From: Sialis fuliginosa
Lineage: Eukaryota; Arthropoda; Insecta; Megaloptera; Sialidae
Direction: 5' to 3'
Assembly: GCA_961205875.1 (NCBI GenBank)
Contig: OY540817.1
Coordinates: forward strand, 5,429,001 to 5,493,000
Length of the DNA: 64,000 nucleotides
Position numbers and translations under genes: made by a program
Shown here: positions 9,407 to 20,340 of the stretch, piece by piece
Layout of the letters: each line of letters begins with the position of its first letter
How positions within the stretch are numbered: position 1 is the first letter of the stretch
Notes under the pieces: model-generated
Told to the model about the DNA's origin: nothing
Database searches by the model: none
What the model saw: only the letters and a program-made list of their open reading frames with translations

Positions 9407-10004
9407 TAAGATACTGGCACCAGTCTTGGTCAATACCCCAATGTTGGATACTTGTTGAATTAAATGTACTAAATTACAAATATTTTGGTTCATTATCACT
9501 CGTAAGATACTGGCACCAGTCTTGGTCAATACCCCAATGTTGGATACTTGTTTAATTAAATGTACTAAATTAGAAATATTTGTTGATATTTGATTACTGC
9601 CATAATCTATAGACACTTAACTGTAAAACAGCTTAATTTGATAACAATCGGCCAATGGGTGTCAGAATGGTGGATATTTAAACTAATTATTAGTGTAATC
9701 TATTTATTAATTATTATATTATCATAGCATCTGCTTTACATTGTTTCAAAATTTACGATTCTTTATTTTATAATTTTTGTGTCGTAGTATCATTTTGATA
9801 TCATTAGCAAGTGTCCATCACTGGGTGCCCATTAGTGGTTTTACTTGCTATAATTAAAAAAACAACTATATTTGCGGACTTTGGTAATTAAATTGATTTA
9901 ATAAAAAGGTACATGTTTTTATTAGTAACATGAATTTATGAGAATTGTAAAAAAGAAGTGTATATCTTGCTCTTAAAGCGGTCAAGACTGGTGCCAATAC
10001 CTTA
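9407..10004. mobile_element. MITE family A, copy 1, with duplicated left end
   Basis: Starts TAAGATACTGGCACCAGTCT and ends with its inverse (GACTGGTGCCAATACCTTA). Family A also occurs at 44465-45037, 55435-56396 and 57339-57860, sharing AATTAAATGTACTAAATTA, CAAGTGTCCATCACT and GTAACATGA. In this copy the first 96 bp are present twice in tandem (9407 and 9503). Because 96 is 32 codons, this makes a repetitive 97-codon - strand frame, which is an artefact. Non-coding; no transposase. Confidence 0.85.
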
Positions 10005-10589
10005 TAAAACATAGTTCGGGATATAGTGATCAAAAACGATGTTGAAGAGGCAATAAAAAATAATTCTAATGAAATATTCGGCGCCTCTGATTTTTCATCG
10101 ATATTCCAAAATATCTTAATCTAAATCCGGGCTCACGATTTTTTTTTATTTCTGGTAATGCAATAGTATATTTATTTTATATAGCTGTTGCTATTAATTA
10201 ATTTATAAAATAACAAGCACTTTGGTTATAATTGTCTTGCATAATACTCAACTTAATTGGTGTATTTACTTGAAAAATTATAGAAATGCATTAAGTACAC
10301 TTCAAATTATTAACTGCAAAATGTTAATAAATCATTACTTTAATTTTTTTATCGATAAAGCAATATATTTATTGGCTTAATGTGTCGAGTATTTAGGTTT
10401 ATTGTTTCACGAAATATATATAATCTCAATGAAACTAATTTGCAAATGTTTAAATGTTTCTTAAGATTTTAGGTCATATCTATAAATTTTCATTCTATGA
10501 AAGGGTGTGAAATTTTTATAACCAGTGTTCAATTCAGGATGGATCTGGGTGTAGGATAAAAATTCTAATTTTCATATCTTTAAGTTTAT
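10005..10589. other. AT-rich sequence, nothing recognised
   Basis: No feature that I can support. Confidence 0.5.
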
Positions 10590-11135
10590 TTTTCTATGAA
10601 AAGTTAAAAGTAGAACCATGAACGTTGATTAATTTTTTTGGATTTTTACTTTCATTTAAAGTATGCTTATTGTATAGAAAATAAAAAGTTTTAATTTTTA
10701 AACCGCAGGTTTGTATCTCAAATTGTTCTCAAGATATAGCCTCTCAACATTTTTGTTTCTTATTTCTTATTATTATTTTGGATAAAAATGACTAACTTTT
10801 GAACGGGTGGATGGAATTGATTTTAGTTAGAAATCAATGTGTCAAAATCTATATAATGACATGTATGATACTTTAAAAGTCGACCAAAAAATTTTGGTTG
10901 AAAATCGACCTTTTTAAGGTTTTTGAATTTTTCCACTTTTTCTCATGCACGTCGATATAAATTGATTGATTGATTTCAAATCCGTTTACTAAAATCGAAT
11001 CCGTCAACCCGTTCAAAAGTTACGACCATTTTTCTCCTAAATTAAAAAAAAAACTGAAACTTTGATAAATTGAAAATCTAAAATTTTTCACTCAGATTTC
11101 GTCGTTCAATATTTTTCATAGAAATATCAACCCAA
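10590..11135. repeat. Long-arm foldback repeat, copy 1
   Basis: The left half carries ACTTTTGAACGGGTGGATGG and the right half its inverse GTCAACCCGTTCAAAAGTTA, within arms of roughly 200 bp that also pair elsewhere. The homologous foldback at 31780-32240 has TAACTTTTGAACGGGTTGTT, CTCAAACCGTTCTTAAGATA and the inverse blocks. This is probably a non-autonomous foldback DNA element. The arms are diverged and I cannot fix the exact ends. Confidence 0.6.
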
Positions 11136-12139
11136 ATACATTTGAAAAATAACTTATAACATAATATTTATATTAAATTTTGTCACGATTGTGAGTAAAA
11201 AATACAATTCGTGACCAAAAATTACAATCTTGTACCGATATTTGTTTAATTTGTAAAAGCTCATGAAGTTAAACGACAGTTTTAGCTGAAAACTTCAATA
11301 AATGTGAAAAATAGTGATAGAAAAAAATCCTCACGAAGAATAAATATTTCAAATTTGTTTGGGGCTCCATGAAGCTATAACGCGTCAAATCCCCTTATAG
11401 GGGTGCCATCTCCCTCATTCTGACCCCCCCCCCCATTTTTCTTTAATATATACATAAATAAATTTTGATAGATTAAATAATATTCCAATTTCGTTCTAAT
11501 GATATTAACTCGATATTAATATCACATTGCACTTATGTTAAACCATCTCATAGTAATTCGATACCCAGTAAATATACCAATGGTATCTAGAATCTAATAG
11601 ATATCTAACTGCGTGCTAGAAATATCTTGCACAATTTGTTTAAGTGTTTGATTCAAGATTAACATATCGCATATTAAGTGAAAAACTTGATTTGTAATTA
11701 ATCAAATACAACACGTGGGTAGGTTAATCAAATTACAGTTGACAGTGGTCAGTTATATGGGAGAGACCTGTTTTGTAGTGAGACAACATGGACAACAGAC
11801 AGAGATGGATGGTGCATTAAAATAATATATTGCCACCATTTAGTGACAATGATTAAATTGAAATAAATATATTAAGAGTTTGCGGGAAATGTTCAGATCT
11901 ATTATCTTATTTTAATGTAACTGGGTGTAGGTTGATAAAGTGTTTCCATTTTGAAATATGATTTTCTTCGTGTATATTTTTATGTATTTTATGGACAGGG
12001 TTGCTTTATTTATTTTGAGACATTCAATTATAAAATTAACATAATATTGTTTAAAAATTTGTAATACGATATGTTAGTAGATTAAATATGTGTGACTCAT
12101 TATTGGACATAGTTATGTACTAATGTATCAACATTCAAC
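11136..12139. other. AT-rich sequence with one C run
   Basis: A run of ten C near 11427-11436 is the only notable point. No gene or repeat end is supported. Confidence 0.45.
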
Positions 12140-12720
12140 CCATACCAGTTTTGATGGAATTATCTATTTTGACCTTCCCTGAATCCATTCTGACCATTTT
12201 CGCCATGATGAAATTTTATATTTAAGATTAATTTTTGTCTGGGAAGAAAACGTCCTATTTTTGAAAACGATCTTTCAACCGGATACGGATGTTTACCTCC
12301 GTCGATTTTTGAATTTTTCGAATTACAGTGCGAAATAGATAAAAATGGTCAAGTTAAAAATTGTAGTATATGTAATATATGTATAATTTATGTTGTATTC
12401 ATTTTTTTGAAAAAACAAATTAAAAAAAACATTTATTATAATTCAAATGGTTCATAACAGAGAAGAAATATCTGCCATGAGTGTCATGGGACTTTCTTAT
12501 ACGTAATACTGAGAGTGAACAGTGTTCCATCATCAGTCGTTTTGGAGTTATGAATTTTTATTACTTTTTACTTCTTATATCAATTTATATGGAATATACA
12601 TAATAGATAAGTAAAGTATTAAGCCGATTTTTTTCGAAATCCGGATTTTGATGGAATTATCCATTTTGACCTTCCCATTTTATTACTATTTTCGCCATTC
12701 ATAACTCAAAAATGTCATTT
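12140..12720. repeat. Repeat family X, copy 2
   Basis: Contains TTGATGGAATTATCTATTTT, GAAAACGATCTTTCAACCGG, CATGGGACTTTCTTATACGT and then, again, AAGCCGATTTTTTTCGAAAT with TTATCCATTTTGACCTTCCC. Two overlapping, partly rearranged copies are present in direct orientation. Same family as 5213-6010. Confidence 0.6.
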
Positions 12721-12869
12721 TTGTGGGTTTTACATTAGTGCACTACATTAATCTATTATAAGCATTGTTATGAAGTACAGTAGACATCAAAAAAGTCAAA
12801 ATTAAATTTTCACCAAAACTTTACTGAATCAATTTTTACCTGTAGGTACTTAGATAGAAGTTTACTTAG

Positions 12870-13065
12870 CTCATATATTTTATTACAAAATATGCACTTC
12901 GAGCATTTTGAATGAGATATCAAGCTTATTTGACAGTTGCTTGACTTTTATTAATCTTTTAATTAAGTAAAAAATAACGGGGTATCAAGACAGTGGTGGT
13001 ATTTAACTGATTTATCACTGTTTTAAATATCACCCCGTTCAAAATGATTTATAATATCAGGTATT
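12870..13065. repeat. Diverged relative of MITE families B and C
   Basis: The block GAGATATCAAGCTTATTTGA followed by CAGT is close to the internal block of family B, and ACGGGGTATCAAGACAGTGG resembles its next internal block. ATAATATCAGGTATTA near the right end resembles the family terminus. The ends are too decayed to define. Confidence 0.4.
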
Positions 13066-13082
13066 AACGTAATTAAGTAATA

Positions 13083-13196
13083 TACAGGCTGTCCCATAAA
13101 TCAGGACTTATTGGGGTTTATATTTTATTAAATTATGTTGCAGGTACATAGGCGGACACTTTTGTATTAATATTTTGATTTTGGGGACATCCTGTA
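13083..13196. mobile_element. 114-bp MITE with TACAGG..TGTCCC ends
   Basis: Left end TACAGGCTGTCCC, right end GGGGACATCCTGTA, inverted with two mismatches. The same end sequence, as GGGACAGCCTGTATAT, occurs inside every unit of the tandem array at 19714-20340. Non-coding. Confidence 0.65.
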
Positions 13197-13708
13197 TGTA
13201 CTATTCTCGATAATGATTAATTTTGTTTTAGTTTAGTAAAGTTTTATATACAGGTATGTAATAAATACATAGTATGCCTCATTATAATAATTATGTATAA
13301 ATCGCATTTGTATTTTTATATTTCGGTACATGGTGATACTGAACTAGAACAGCTTGTCATATTACTTGTGTCGGTAACATTTCAAAATGGCGTACATAAT
13401 CTGACAACTACGATAAAATATTTTTGTAAAAATTGTCACATAACTGGTCTTTCTGAGAAATAACTGTATATAGGTACAGTGAATTTAAAAATAGATATTA
13501 TAGATGATTTCACAATAGATTATTCATGTTATTTATAAACATTTTAATAATGCGTTACTAATTAATTAATATTAACACACAAAGAAAAAGAAAAACTTTT
13601 ATTTTTATTTTGCATAACGATTTTTTTTCTAGCTTTTTAACTAAAAATCCAGATCAGTTTTTGAAAAAAAAAAATATCGTTAAAAAAATGTATTATAGGT
13701 GTTTTTAT
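13197..13708. other. AT-rich sequence, nothing recognised
   Basis: No feature that I can support. Confidence 0.5.
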
Positions 13709-14012
13709 TGTATTATAAAAAAATTTATCTAGAGCAAAAGCTAAGCTGACGATATCTTCAGGATATCAAATATAAATGACAGCCCACTGACAATTCTAAT
13801 CAATGGTACGGTTTATATGAATGAAATAAAAATCTGGGATCGAAAAGCAATGGTGACAAGTGTACCTCATAAAATGCACGGCACTTACATTATTATACAT
13901 TTATTACCAATGCTCTAAAATCTAGAATCCCGAGCAACTTCAAAATGATTTGACACTTCGCAGATAGCGTTAACTTAGCCTTTGCTCTGGAGAAAATTCT
14001 TGATAATACCCG
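13709..14012. mobile_element. MITE, family C, with ~50-bp inverted ends
   Basis: The left end TGTATTATAAAAAAATTTAT continues into AGAGCAAAAGCTAAGCTGAC; the right end is its inverse (AGAGCAAAGGCTAAGTTAAC then GGTATTATC). The terminal GGTATTAT and the internal block GATATCAAATATAAATGACA resemble family B, so the two are probably branches of one superfamily. Non-coding. Confidence 0.75.
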
Positions 14013-14536
14013 ATATTATTATGTGGTAATATTAAAAAAATAAATGATTTTGACATAAGTATAACTTTCTGTTTTGTTTTCAAAATTTACAACTGCTACT
14101 TTGGTGTAAATTCACCTTAAGGATAGTGTCAAATTCAACCTTTAAATAATAAAAATATTTATGATAAAATCTCATTATTCTGCGATTAAAATCTAACCAG
14201 AACCAACTATCTGCAATCGAATCTTTTTGTAAAAAAAAAATGCCAGCTTCAACCACCTGTCACGTATGTAGCTAGCACATACGATACGCCCGTACCGATA
14301 AGAGGCACTTCTGTATTATCGACCTGTGTTTAGGTGTCGTTAGATGTGCAAGTCGATAACGCGCAGATTGATCATGGCTCAGTCGGTATTTGATACGAGG
14401 GGGAAGTGCTAAAGCACACACACACACACATGCACATATTATATTGTGCATTGTAATGCTTGCTATAAGTACATATACATATATACAACATGTGATACAT
14501 ATGTGTACAGGACCGACTTTTAACTTGAATAGATTT
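14013..14536. other. Intervening sequence with a CA microsatellite
   Basis: A (CA)n tract lies at about 14415-14430. The segment 14270-14400 is less AT-rich (CGATACGCCCGTACCGATAA) but shows no open frame or splice sites that I trust. Confidence 0.4.
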
Positions 14537-14657
14537 ACTACTGGAAAAACGGAGAAACTGTGGAACTGTTAGGCTCCTGATGAGGACTTCTTGTGAAGTC
14601 GAAACACGTGTCGAGTGACATTGTTTTATTGTGGTTAAGGTGTATATTTTAGTTTAA
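14537..14657 (+). mobile_element. 121-bp element with hammerhead ribozyme core
   Basis: A short insertion flanked by an exact 12-bp duplication TTGAATAGATTT (14525-14536 and 14658-14669). It contains the elements of a type I hammerhead in order: a helix I strand GCTC, the conserved CTGATGA (14577-14583), helix II GACTTC-TTGT-GAAGTC (14585-14600) with one unpaired G at its base, GAAA (14601-14604), a self-complementary helix III ACACGTGT, then C as the cleavage nucleotide and GAGT as the other helix I strand. A short self-complementary helix III is typical of minimal hammerheads in Penelope-like elements and retrozymes, which act as dimers. No coding sequence. Cleavage is predicted, not shown. 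Confidence 0.65.
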
Positions 14658-14669
14658 TTGAATAGATTT

Positions 14670-16866
14670 GCGAAAAAAAATCGTAGAACAATAAATCAAA
14701 AAGCATTTTCAAGCTTTCAAACGCATCCAAGTGACAGTTTGATAAAGTTTTGAAAAAAAATTATTTCCAGTTTCGATTCATTGTTATTCAAATTTAAATT
14801 AAAAAATAGTTAAAAAGTAGAGATTACAAGCTTCAAAATTCTTTTTAAATGAACGTTATGTGACCATTTTTAACGAAGATATAATTATTTGTCATTTTTT
14901 ACGTTCACGAAATGTCGTAAATAAAAAATGCTATTGACTTCGTTGGGGTGCCAATCGAAGCGTCTTGACGTGATTATGATCTGAAAGATAGGATTTTACG
15001 AAATTCAACTCCTAAGAGGGTAAAAAGGGGTGCAAAGTTTGTTTTTTTTTGTCGGATTTACTTGAAACTTAGCATAAATATTCTACAATAAACAGCCATA
15101 GAAGGGGTGAAAAACGAAAACCACCCTCAAAATTTGAATTTTAAATACTAATAAATAAGTCTACAATTCATGTTGCCTTGGAAACAAATGCAATTAAATT
15201 TAAATTGTCAGATTAGTTATTATAAAAACAAATGCAATATAATTCAAATTGTCAAATTAGTTATTCTAAAAATGTGTGTTATATTATTGACATTAGGATA
15301 TTAGAAAACTAATATTCATAATACAAAGGTGAGTTTTATTTCTGACCAATTCCATTAAAATTTTTCATATACATATTAAAAAAAATTCACATAAACTATA
15401 TGGAAACAATAAATAATCAGTATTCAAGTATTTATAATCATACCGTGTTGGGAAGTTGATTATGTGGACCTAAAGGGTCTCGCAAAAAAAATTTGATTAG
15501 AAACAAGGCTATAAAAAACGGAAGTACATATGCATTGTATTTAATACAGATGATAATTTAGTTAAGCCGGTACTGCACATGTATATGATATTATATATTT
15601 ACGGAACGCCTCTGGCTGAAAGTTATGTTCTTTATCGACTATCTGAGTCGGACGCATCAATTATTTTAAATCGTATAAGTTATTGCAAGTATGGTGTATG
15701 GGAGATGATACCGATGTTATAAGGTACTACACGTACTTGATTTTTCTCTTTGTTTATGTTTTCCATTTTTATTGACGTTGTAGTCAAGAGAGGGCGGTAT
15801 GAAAATGTTTAATTAATGTTATCGATTTATTATTTTTGGAAAAGAAATCAAAGCAAGAAATTACAGTATCGATTAGCAATGTTATAATATAATAATTAAT
15901 AAAGTGTTATCTCTATTCCAGTCGATTTGTTATAAATAAATTAAAACATAACCTTATCAATGATTTGAATCGTATCTACATTCATTTCAAGTTATTTAAA
16001 ATAAAAATCTTTTAATAGAAATATCTTAATAGAAATTACTGTAATTATATAAAACACATATATATGGCTTTCTGATAAGAGATATAGAAAAATGAATGGG
16101 GAATAAATTATAGAAAATAACTTCCTCTAGAACTTTTTATAATAACATTTATTTTTATTATCAACCGTTTTGAATATAATTAAAAAAAAAAACCCGAACA
16201 GTTTTTTTCTAATTAACACCATTTTAAAAATAATTCAAAAATTGTTAGATTGTGTAAAGGCAGACATACCAACTTTTTAAGGATAAAATAAGAATTCTAA
16301 AAATAAACGCGATAATATTTCCCAACACTGTGAAAGTGAACAATATTATTTTCAAATTCCAATTGGCTTTGTAAATCCATCGATGCGATCAGATAATGAT
16401 GTGGTTATAATTAAAAACATCGATCTATGCAATAAAACTTAATTATCCCGGAATCGAGTACACCCATGTTTAGTTAGTAACTGCACTCACCTGTTGTTGA
16501 TAACACTGGTTCAATTAGGTACTGTATCATCAGCGCATACACAATATGTAATTGTATATTAGAGTATATTGCTTACTTCACTCTGGTATTATTAAAAAAA
16601 TAAAAATATAAAAATATATATACTTGTAGAATATTGTTTCTTTCAGATATTATAATAAGAGTTTCACAATTTTCCTGAACTGTATTAGAAAAACATTACC
16701 ATGTTTAATTATATGCTCCTTTAATTCACTGTTATTTAACTTAGATCTGAATTTAATGTTTGTATCGTATTATAAACAGAACTAATAATACATTTTATTA
16801 AAAGGTTTTTAATTTTTACATCGCATTAAGTTCATTTTTCTATAAATATGATTTTAACTAAATATG
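14670..16866. other. AT-rich sequence, isolated splice-like sites only
   Basis: Near-consensus donors are present at 15327 (+, AAAG/GTGAGT) and 16490 (-, AACAG/GTGAGT), and an acceptor-like TTTCTTTCAG ends at about 16646 (+), but none pairs with a convincing exon. Otherwise nothing recognisable. Confidence 0.4.
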
Positions 16867-16990
16867 TATAATACTATATTCTATTTCATTTAAGAATGCA
16901 GTGGTTAACGGGGTTTTGACGCTACAAATCGTGCATTTTACCGTCAAAAACGACGGCAACCACTGCATTCTTAAATGAAATAGAGTATAG
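16867..16990. repeat. Long perfect-stem hairpin
   Basis: CTATTTCATTTAAGAATGCA continuing with GTGGTT (16881-16906) is followed, after a spacer of about 50 bp, by its exact inverse (16957-16982); the outer TATACT..AGTATA also pairs. The spacer has a secondary pairing TTTTGACG/CGTCAAAA. It abuts a Helitron-like end at 16988. The most likely origin is a small palindromic MITE; a hairpin RNA is possible but unsupported. Confidence 0.6.
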
Positions 16991-17181
16991 TTGTCATCCG
17001 TGACTTCGTCTGCGTGGAATTTGTATTTTTTTATCTAATTAATTTTCGGGATACAAAGTAGTCTATGTCTTTCCTCAGAACGCAAGCTACTCCCTGCCTA
17101 ATTTCATCAAGATCGGTTTAGCCGTGAAAACGTAACAAACAGACAGACATATATACTTTCGTATTTATAATATTAGTATGG
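16988..17181 (-). mobile_element. Helitron-like repeat, short copy
   Basis: Decayed end TAGTTGTCATCCGTGACTTC then GTCTGCGTGGAATTTG, CGGGATACAAAGTAGTCTAT, CTCCCTGCCTAATTTCATCA, AGATCGGTTTAGCCGTGAAA, an ACAGACAGACA tract and TTATAATATTAGTATGGATG. Same family as 2928-3506. Confidence 0.75.
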
Positions 17182-18657
17182 ATGACATTTTAATCACGTT
17201 AGTCCAGCCAATGAAGCAGATAAAATGGTAAAAATGGGAAAATTTCCGGAACAGCAATTATTATAAATTATGGTTGGTTCTTATAGATTTTGAGCCGCTG
17301 AACACGAAAAAAAAAAACGCGTCCGCGTGATGAGTATATCAAATTTATTTTAAAGGAACATTAAATTGGTTGATAATACTGGGGATATGATTTTCATTTA
17401 AACGTAAATTTTGTTTTAATATTGCACGCTTGGCAAATTGTAACACCTTTTTGTTCATTGCATATTTTTAAAATTTGATTCTTTAGGATTGTTTACCAAA
17501 GCTAAATAGAGTTTTTTTTAAACATTTTGTAAGTTTTTTTGTTTTTGCTTTAATAAAATAAATAGACAAAAGTTTTAAATTTTTTTAAATAATTCTCCAA
17601 GTTTTATTATACCAATATAAACATTTTTTGTATCTTGTATTTTTTCTCTAAAGTTGATAATTTCTAAGTAAAAAATTCTTGAATGTTCAAAATTTCGAAA
17701 TTATTTTATTAGATATCTTGTAAAGTTTAGGGTGTTCAAAAAAAAGTTTTTAATGAAAGATTCGTCGGTTTTCACATAGAATAAGATTAATAAATAAAAA
17801 CAATAGGTTCCTATTTAAAAAAAATGATGTTGACCTTCAAATATTCATTACACACATTAAAATAACAAATAAATATTACTATTCGATTACAACCAAACAT
17901 ATTTTTCAAATATGCGTTGGTTCTCAGATAAATATCTGTAACACTTTAAATACCCCACCCTGTATATGAGTTCATTGTTACTAGCGAACATTTAGGAATA
18001 GGGGGAAGGTCGGGAAATTTATGGAAAATGCATTACTTATCAAAATCAAATACACATTACATTACTTTGAACTATCATCTCCCCAATTAAAAAAAAATTC
18101 AACCAATTTTGTGCGTTTACGTATATTATGTACATATATATAATTTAACAGTAAGTAATTTTAATGCTAGATCTTATATGCATGGATATATTTATTATAA
18201 GCTAATTTTTTAATTTTGTCCACTAGCTGGTCAAACATTCTCTTTAGATGATAATGATCATTGTATATGTAACAAAGCAAAAGATAACTAATCTACAAAT
18301 CATATTTATTAATGCCCACATATGTCATAATAACTGGATTTATGGATTTTTAAAATCTAAGTAAAGTAGTGTATATACTATAAATGTATATGTATAAGTG
18401 TATACATGCACTTAACTCAAGTAACTGTAAGCAAATGATAACAATATTAACCACCACTGTTGATACTGTTATCTATTTTCTTGTATCTCGTAATTGTACA
18501 TTGATTTATTAGTTCAATTATTATATTTATTTAAGGAATTGTGTAGTAGGGTTATAAAATTAAACATACTTACAATCAGTAGGTATTGCTTTCTTTTTAC
18601 ACGATAATAAAATAATAATAATAGTATTTTAAGGACAATTTTATTGTCTTATAAGTA
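17182..18657. other. AT-rich sequence, nothing recognised
   Basis: No gene, repeat end or RNA that I can support. Confidence 0.5.
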
Positions 18658-18802
18658 CAGTAATCCTTCCATTTACGCGGTTAATTGGTACCATGAAAAC
18701 ATCGCGTAAGTGGGGCCATAGAAATTTCTCCATTACGTTGTGTTTTTTAAGTCTCCACCCTTTTTCCAAACTTTTACAACCGTATAAATGGAGGGATTAC
18801 TG
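18658..18802. mobile_element. pogo-type MITE, copy 2
   Basis: A 145-bp element with inverted ends CAGTAATCCTTCCATTTA / CAGTAATCCCTCCATTTA, flanked by TA on both sides (18656-18657 and 18803-18804). The core TCCATTACGTTGTGTTTTTT is shared with 1651-1759. Non-coding. Confidence 0.85.
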
Positions 18803-19168
18803 TATTACATTCTTCTTAAAGTTATAGTAAAAATGTATGGATAATCTTACTCTCTTATCAGTATTATAAAACGCGGCTTCGTCCGCGTATTTGTTTTTTT
18901 ATTAAATCTAATTGGACATTGCTTGAAATTCACTTTTATGACAAAAAATAAAATATGTAGATATATAAAAGTATTAAAATTTTTTTAAAGTTTCACCCTC
19001 TTTAGGAGTTAAATTTTGAAAAATCCCATATTACTAAGAGCATATGTCATACAAAAATGTTTTAAATACAATTTGTAGAGATTGTTTTTATCTATAAAAA
19101 ATTTCTTAAAATTTTTCGGGTTTAAGATATTTATATGAGTATTATTATTATTATCAAAAAAAGCTGCG
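18803..19168. repeat. Helitron-like fragment and flanking repeat
   Basis: Positions 18870-18892 contain ACGCGGCTTCGTCCGCGTAT, the GC-rich end of the Helitron-like family; the usual body does not follow. The stretch 18985-19060 (TTTCACCCTCTTTAGGAGTT) resembles the block near 50600-50660 (ACCACCTTCAGGGGTTGAAT) and is probably one more interspersed repeat. Confidence 0.5.
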
Positions 19169-19396
19169 TGGAACAAGGATTTATTATTGTTGACAAGGAG
19201 TCTTTACATAGGCGTGACGTCAAAAATGCACCATGACATCTGCGAGCGTTTTGGCGTCAAATTCAAAATGTTTTAAAAGTCAATTTTTGTGATTAAACCT
19301 TTATTTTCTGCAGAAATAATTATTTTTTTTGGAAATAGGAGACACGTAAGATCATCATAAAATAGTTTTTAAAAATTAGGCATCATGCCTATTCTA
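19169..19396 (-). repeat. Repeat family M, copy 2 (inverted to copy 1)
   Basis: TGGAACAAGGATTTATTATT, TTGACAAGGAGTC, GCGTGACGTCAAAAATGC, TTTTCTGCAGAAAT, AAGATCATCATAAAATAGTT and TTAGGCATCATGCCTATTCT match the inverse of 7273-7483. It contains the TGACGTCA octamer. Confidence 0.65.
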
Positions 19397-19520
19397 ATGA
19401 AGATTGCTGGCGTATGATTTTTCTAAAGTTATTTAGCCGTCAATCGATTAGTTTGCTCAACCCTAGTCACTCACCCATTTACAAGTGCATCATGTTCTAC
19501 AGGGGCATAATTGCAGTCCT

Positions 19521-19541
19521 GCACACACACACACACACACA
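19521..19541. repeat. CA microsatellite
   Basis: An uninterrupted run of about ten CA dinucleotides. Confidence 0.9.
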
Positions 19542-19640
19542 CTTTACGTTAGATCGCGTGATCTGTCTTTGATTAGATAATCGCGCCTGTATCTATATAT
19601 GCGCTACACCATTGTTGATGTATAGTAAAAAAATACTTAC

Positions 19641-19697
19641 CTATCTGGAAACCGATACGCGAGGTGTCTCTAGCAGCTACACTCGCCCCGGGTTCAT
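19641..19697 (-). CDS. Weak candidate exon, - strand
   Basis: On the - strand a near-perfect donor CAGATAG/GTAAGTATTT sits at 19641/19640, just downstream of a short GC-rich segment unlike its surroundings (CATGAACCCGGGGCGAGTGT). One frame across it is open and reads HEPGASVAARDTSRIGFQI. The ATG at 19697 is in another frame and stops after six codons. No acceptor is seen upstream, where the tandem array begins within 20 bp, so this could be a 5' exon, an exon whose acceptor lies in the array, or chance. Not recognised. Confidence 0.25.
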
Positions 19698-19713
19698 GTA
19701 AGACATGCACATA

Positions 19714-20340
19714 CGCGGTATGTATTTTGTATATACATAAATAAAGTATAATATATATAGGTGTCCTGTAAGTACTTGAAAACGTAATAAGTAAACATAG
19801 ATACTGACTTACGGGACAGCCTGTATATATGTTGATATCTTCTTGACGACGTTTCGTGCGCGGTATGTATTTTGTATTTATATAAAGTATATACAAGTGT
19901 CCCACAAGTATCTGCAACGTAATAAGTAAAAATAGATACTGATTTACGGGACAGTCTGTATATATGTTGATATATTTTTGCCAAAGTTTCGTGCGCGGTA
20001 TGTATTTTGTATGTATATAAAGTATATATAGGATGTTCCCGCAAGTTCTGGCAAGCGTAATAAGTAACAATAGGTACTGACTTACGGGACAGCCTGTATA
20101 TATTTTGATGTCTTCTTGACGACGTTTTGTGCGCGGTATGTATTTTGTATTTATATAAAGTATATACAAGTGTCCCACAAGTACCTGCAACGTAATAAGT
20201 AAAAATAGATACTGATTTACGGGACAGCCTGTTTAAATCTTGATGTTTTCCTGACGACGTTTTGTATAAAGTATGTGATTTGTATGTATATAAAGTATAT
20301 ACAGAATGTCTCGCAAGTAACTGCAATGTAATAACGTATT
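19714..20340. repeat. Five-unit tandem array, period 134-145 bp
   Basis: The landmark CGCGGTATGTATTTTGTA recurs at 19714, 19859, 19994 and 20132, with a decayed form near 20266. Each unit contains TATAWAGTATAT, then RTGTYCYGCAAGT, CGTAATAAGTAA, TACTGAYTTACGGGACAGCC and TGTATATA, then TCTTGACGACGTTT. The outer part of the unit has inverted ends (TGTCCCGYAAGT with ACTTACGGGACA), the terminus seen in the MITE at 13083-13196, so the array appears to be tandem copies of a small foldback element. Two - strand open frames (205 and 257 codons, 19573-20190 and 19694-20467) are products of unit lengths divisible by three and are not genes. Confidence 0.85.

Noticed and set aside
9323..9616. 97-codon - strand frame with internal peptide repeat
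   Set aside because: It spans a 96-bp duplication within a MITE; the repeat is a DNA duplication, not a protein feature.
15327..16646. Isolated GTGAGT donors and a TTTCTTTCAG acceptor as exon boundaries
   Set aside because: None pairs with a partner across an open, composition-shifted exon; the only open frame after 16646 is typical AT-rich chance sequence.
19714..20340. CRISPR-like array
   Set aside because: Units of 134-145 bp are repeated as wholes with no short repeat/unique spacer pattern, and the genome is eukaryotic.
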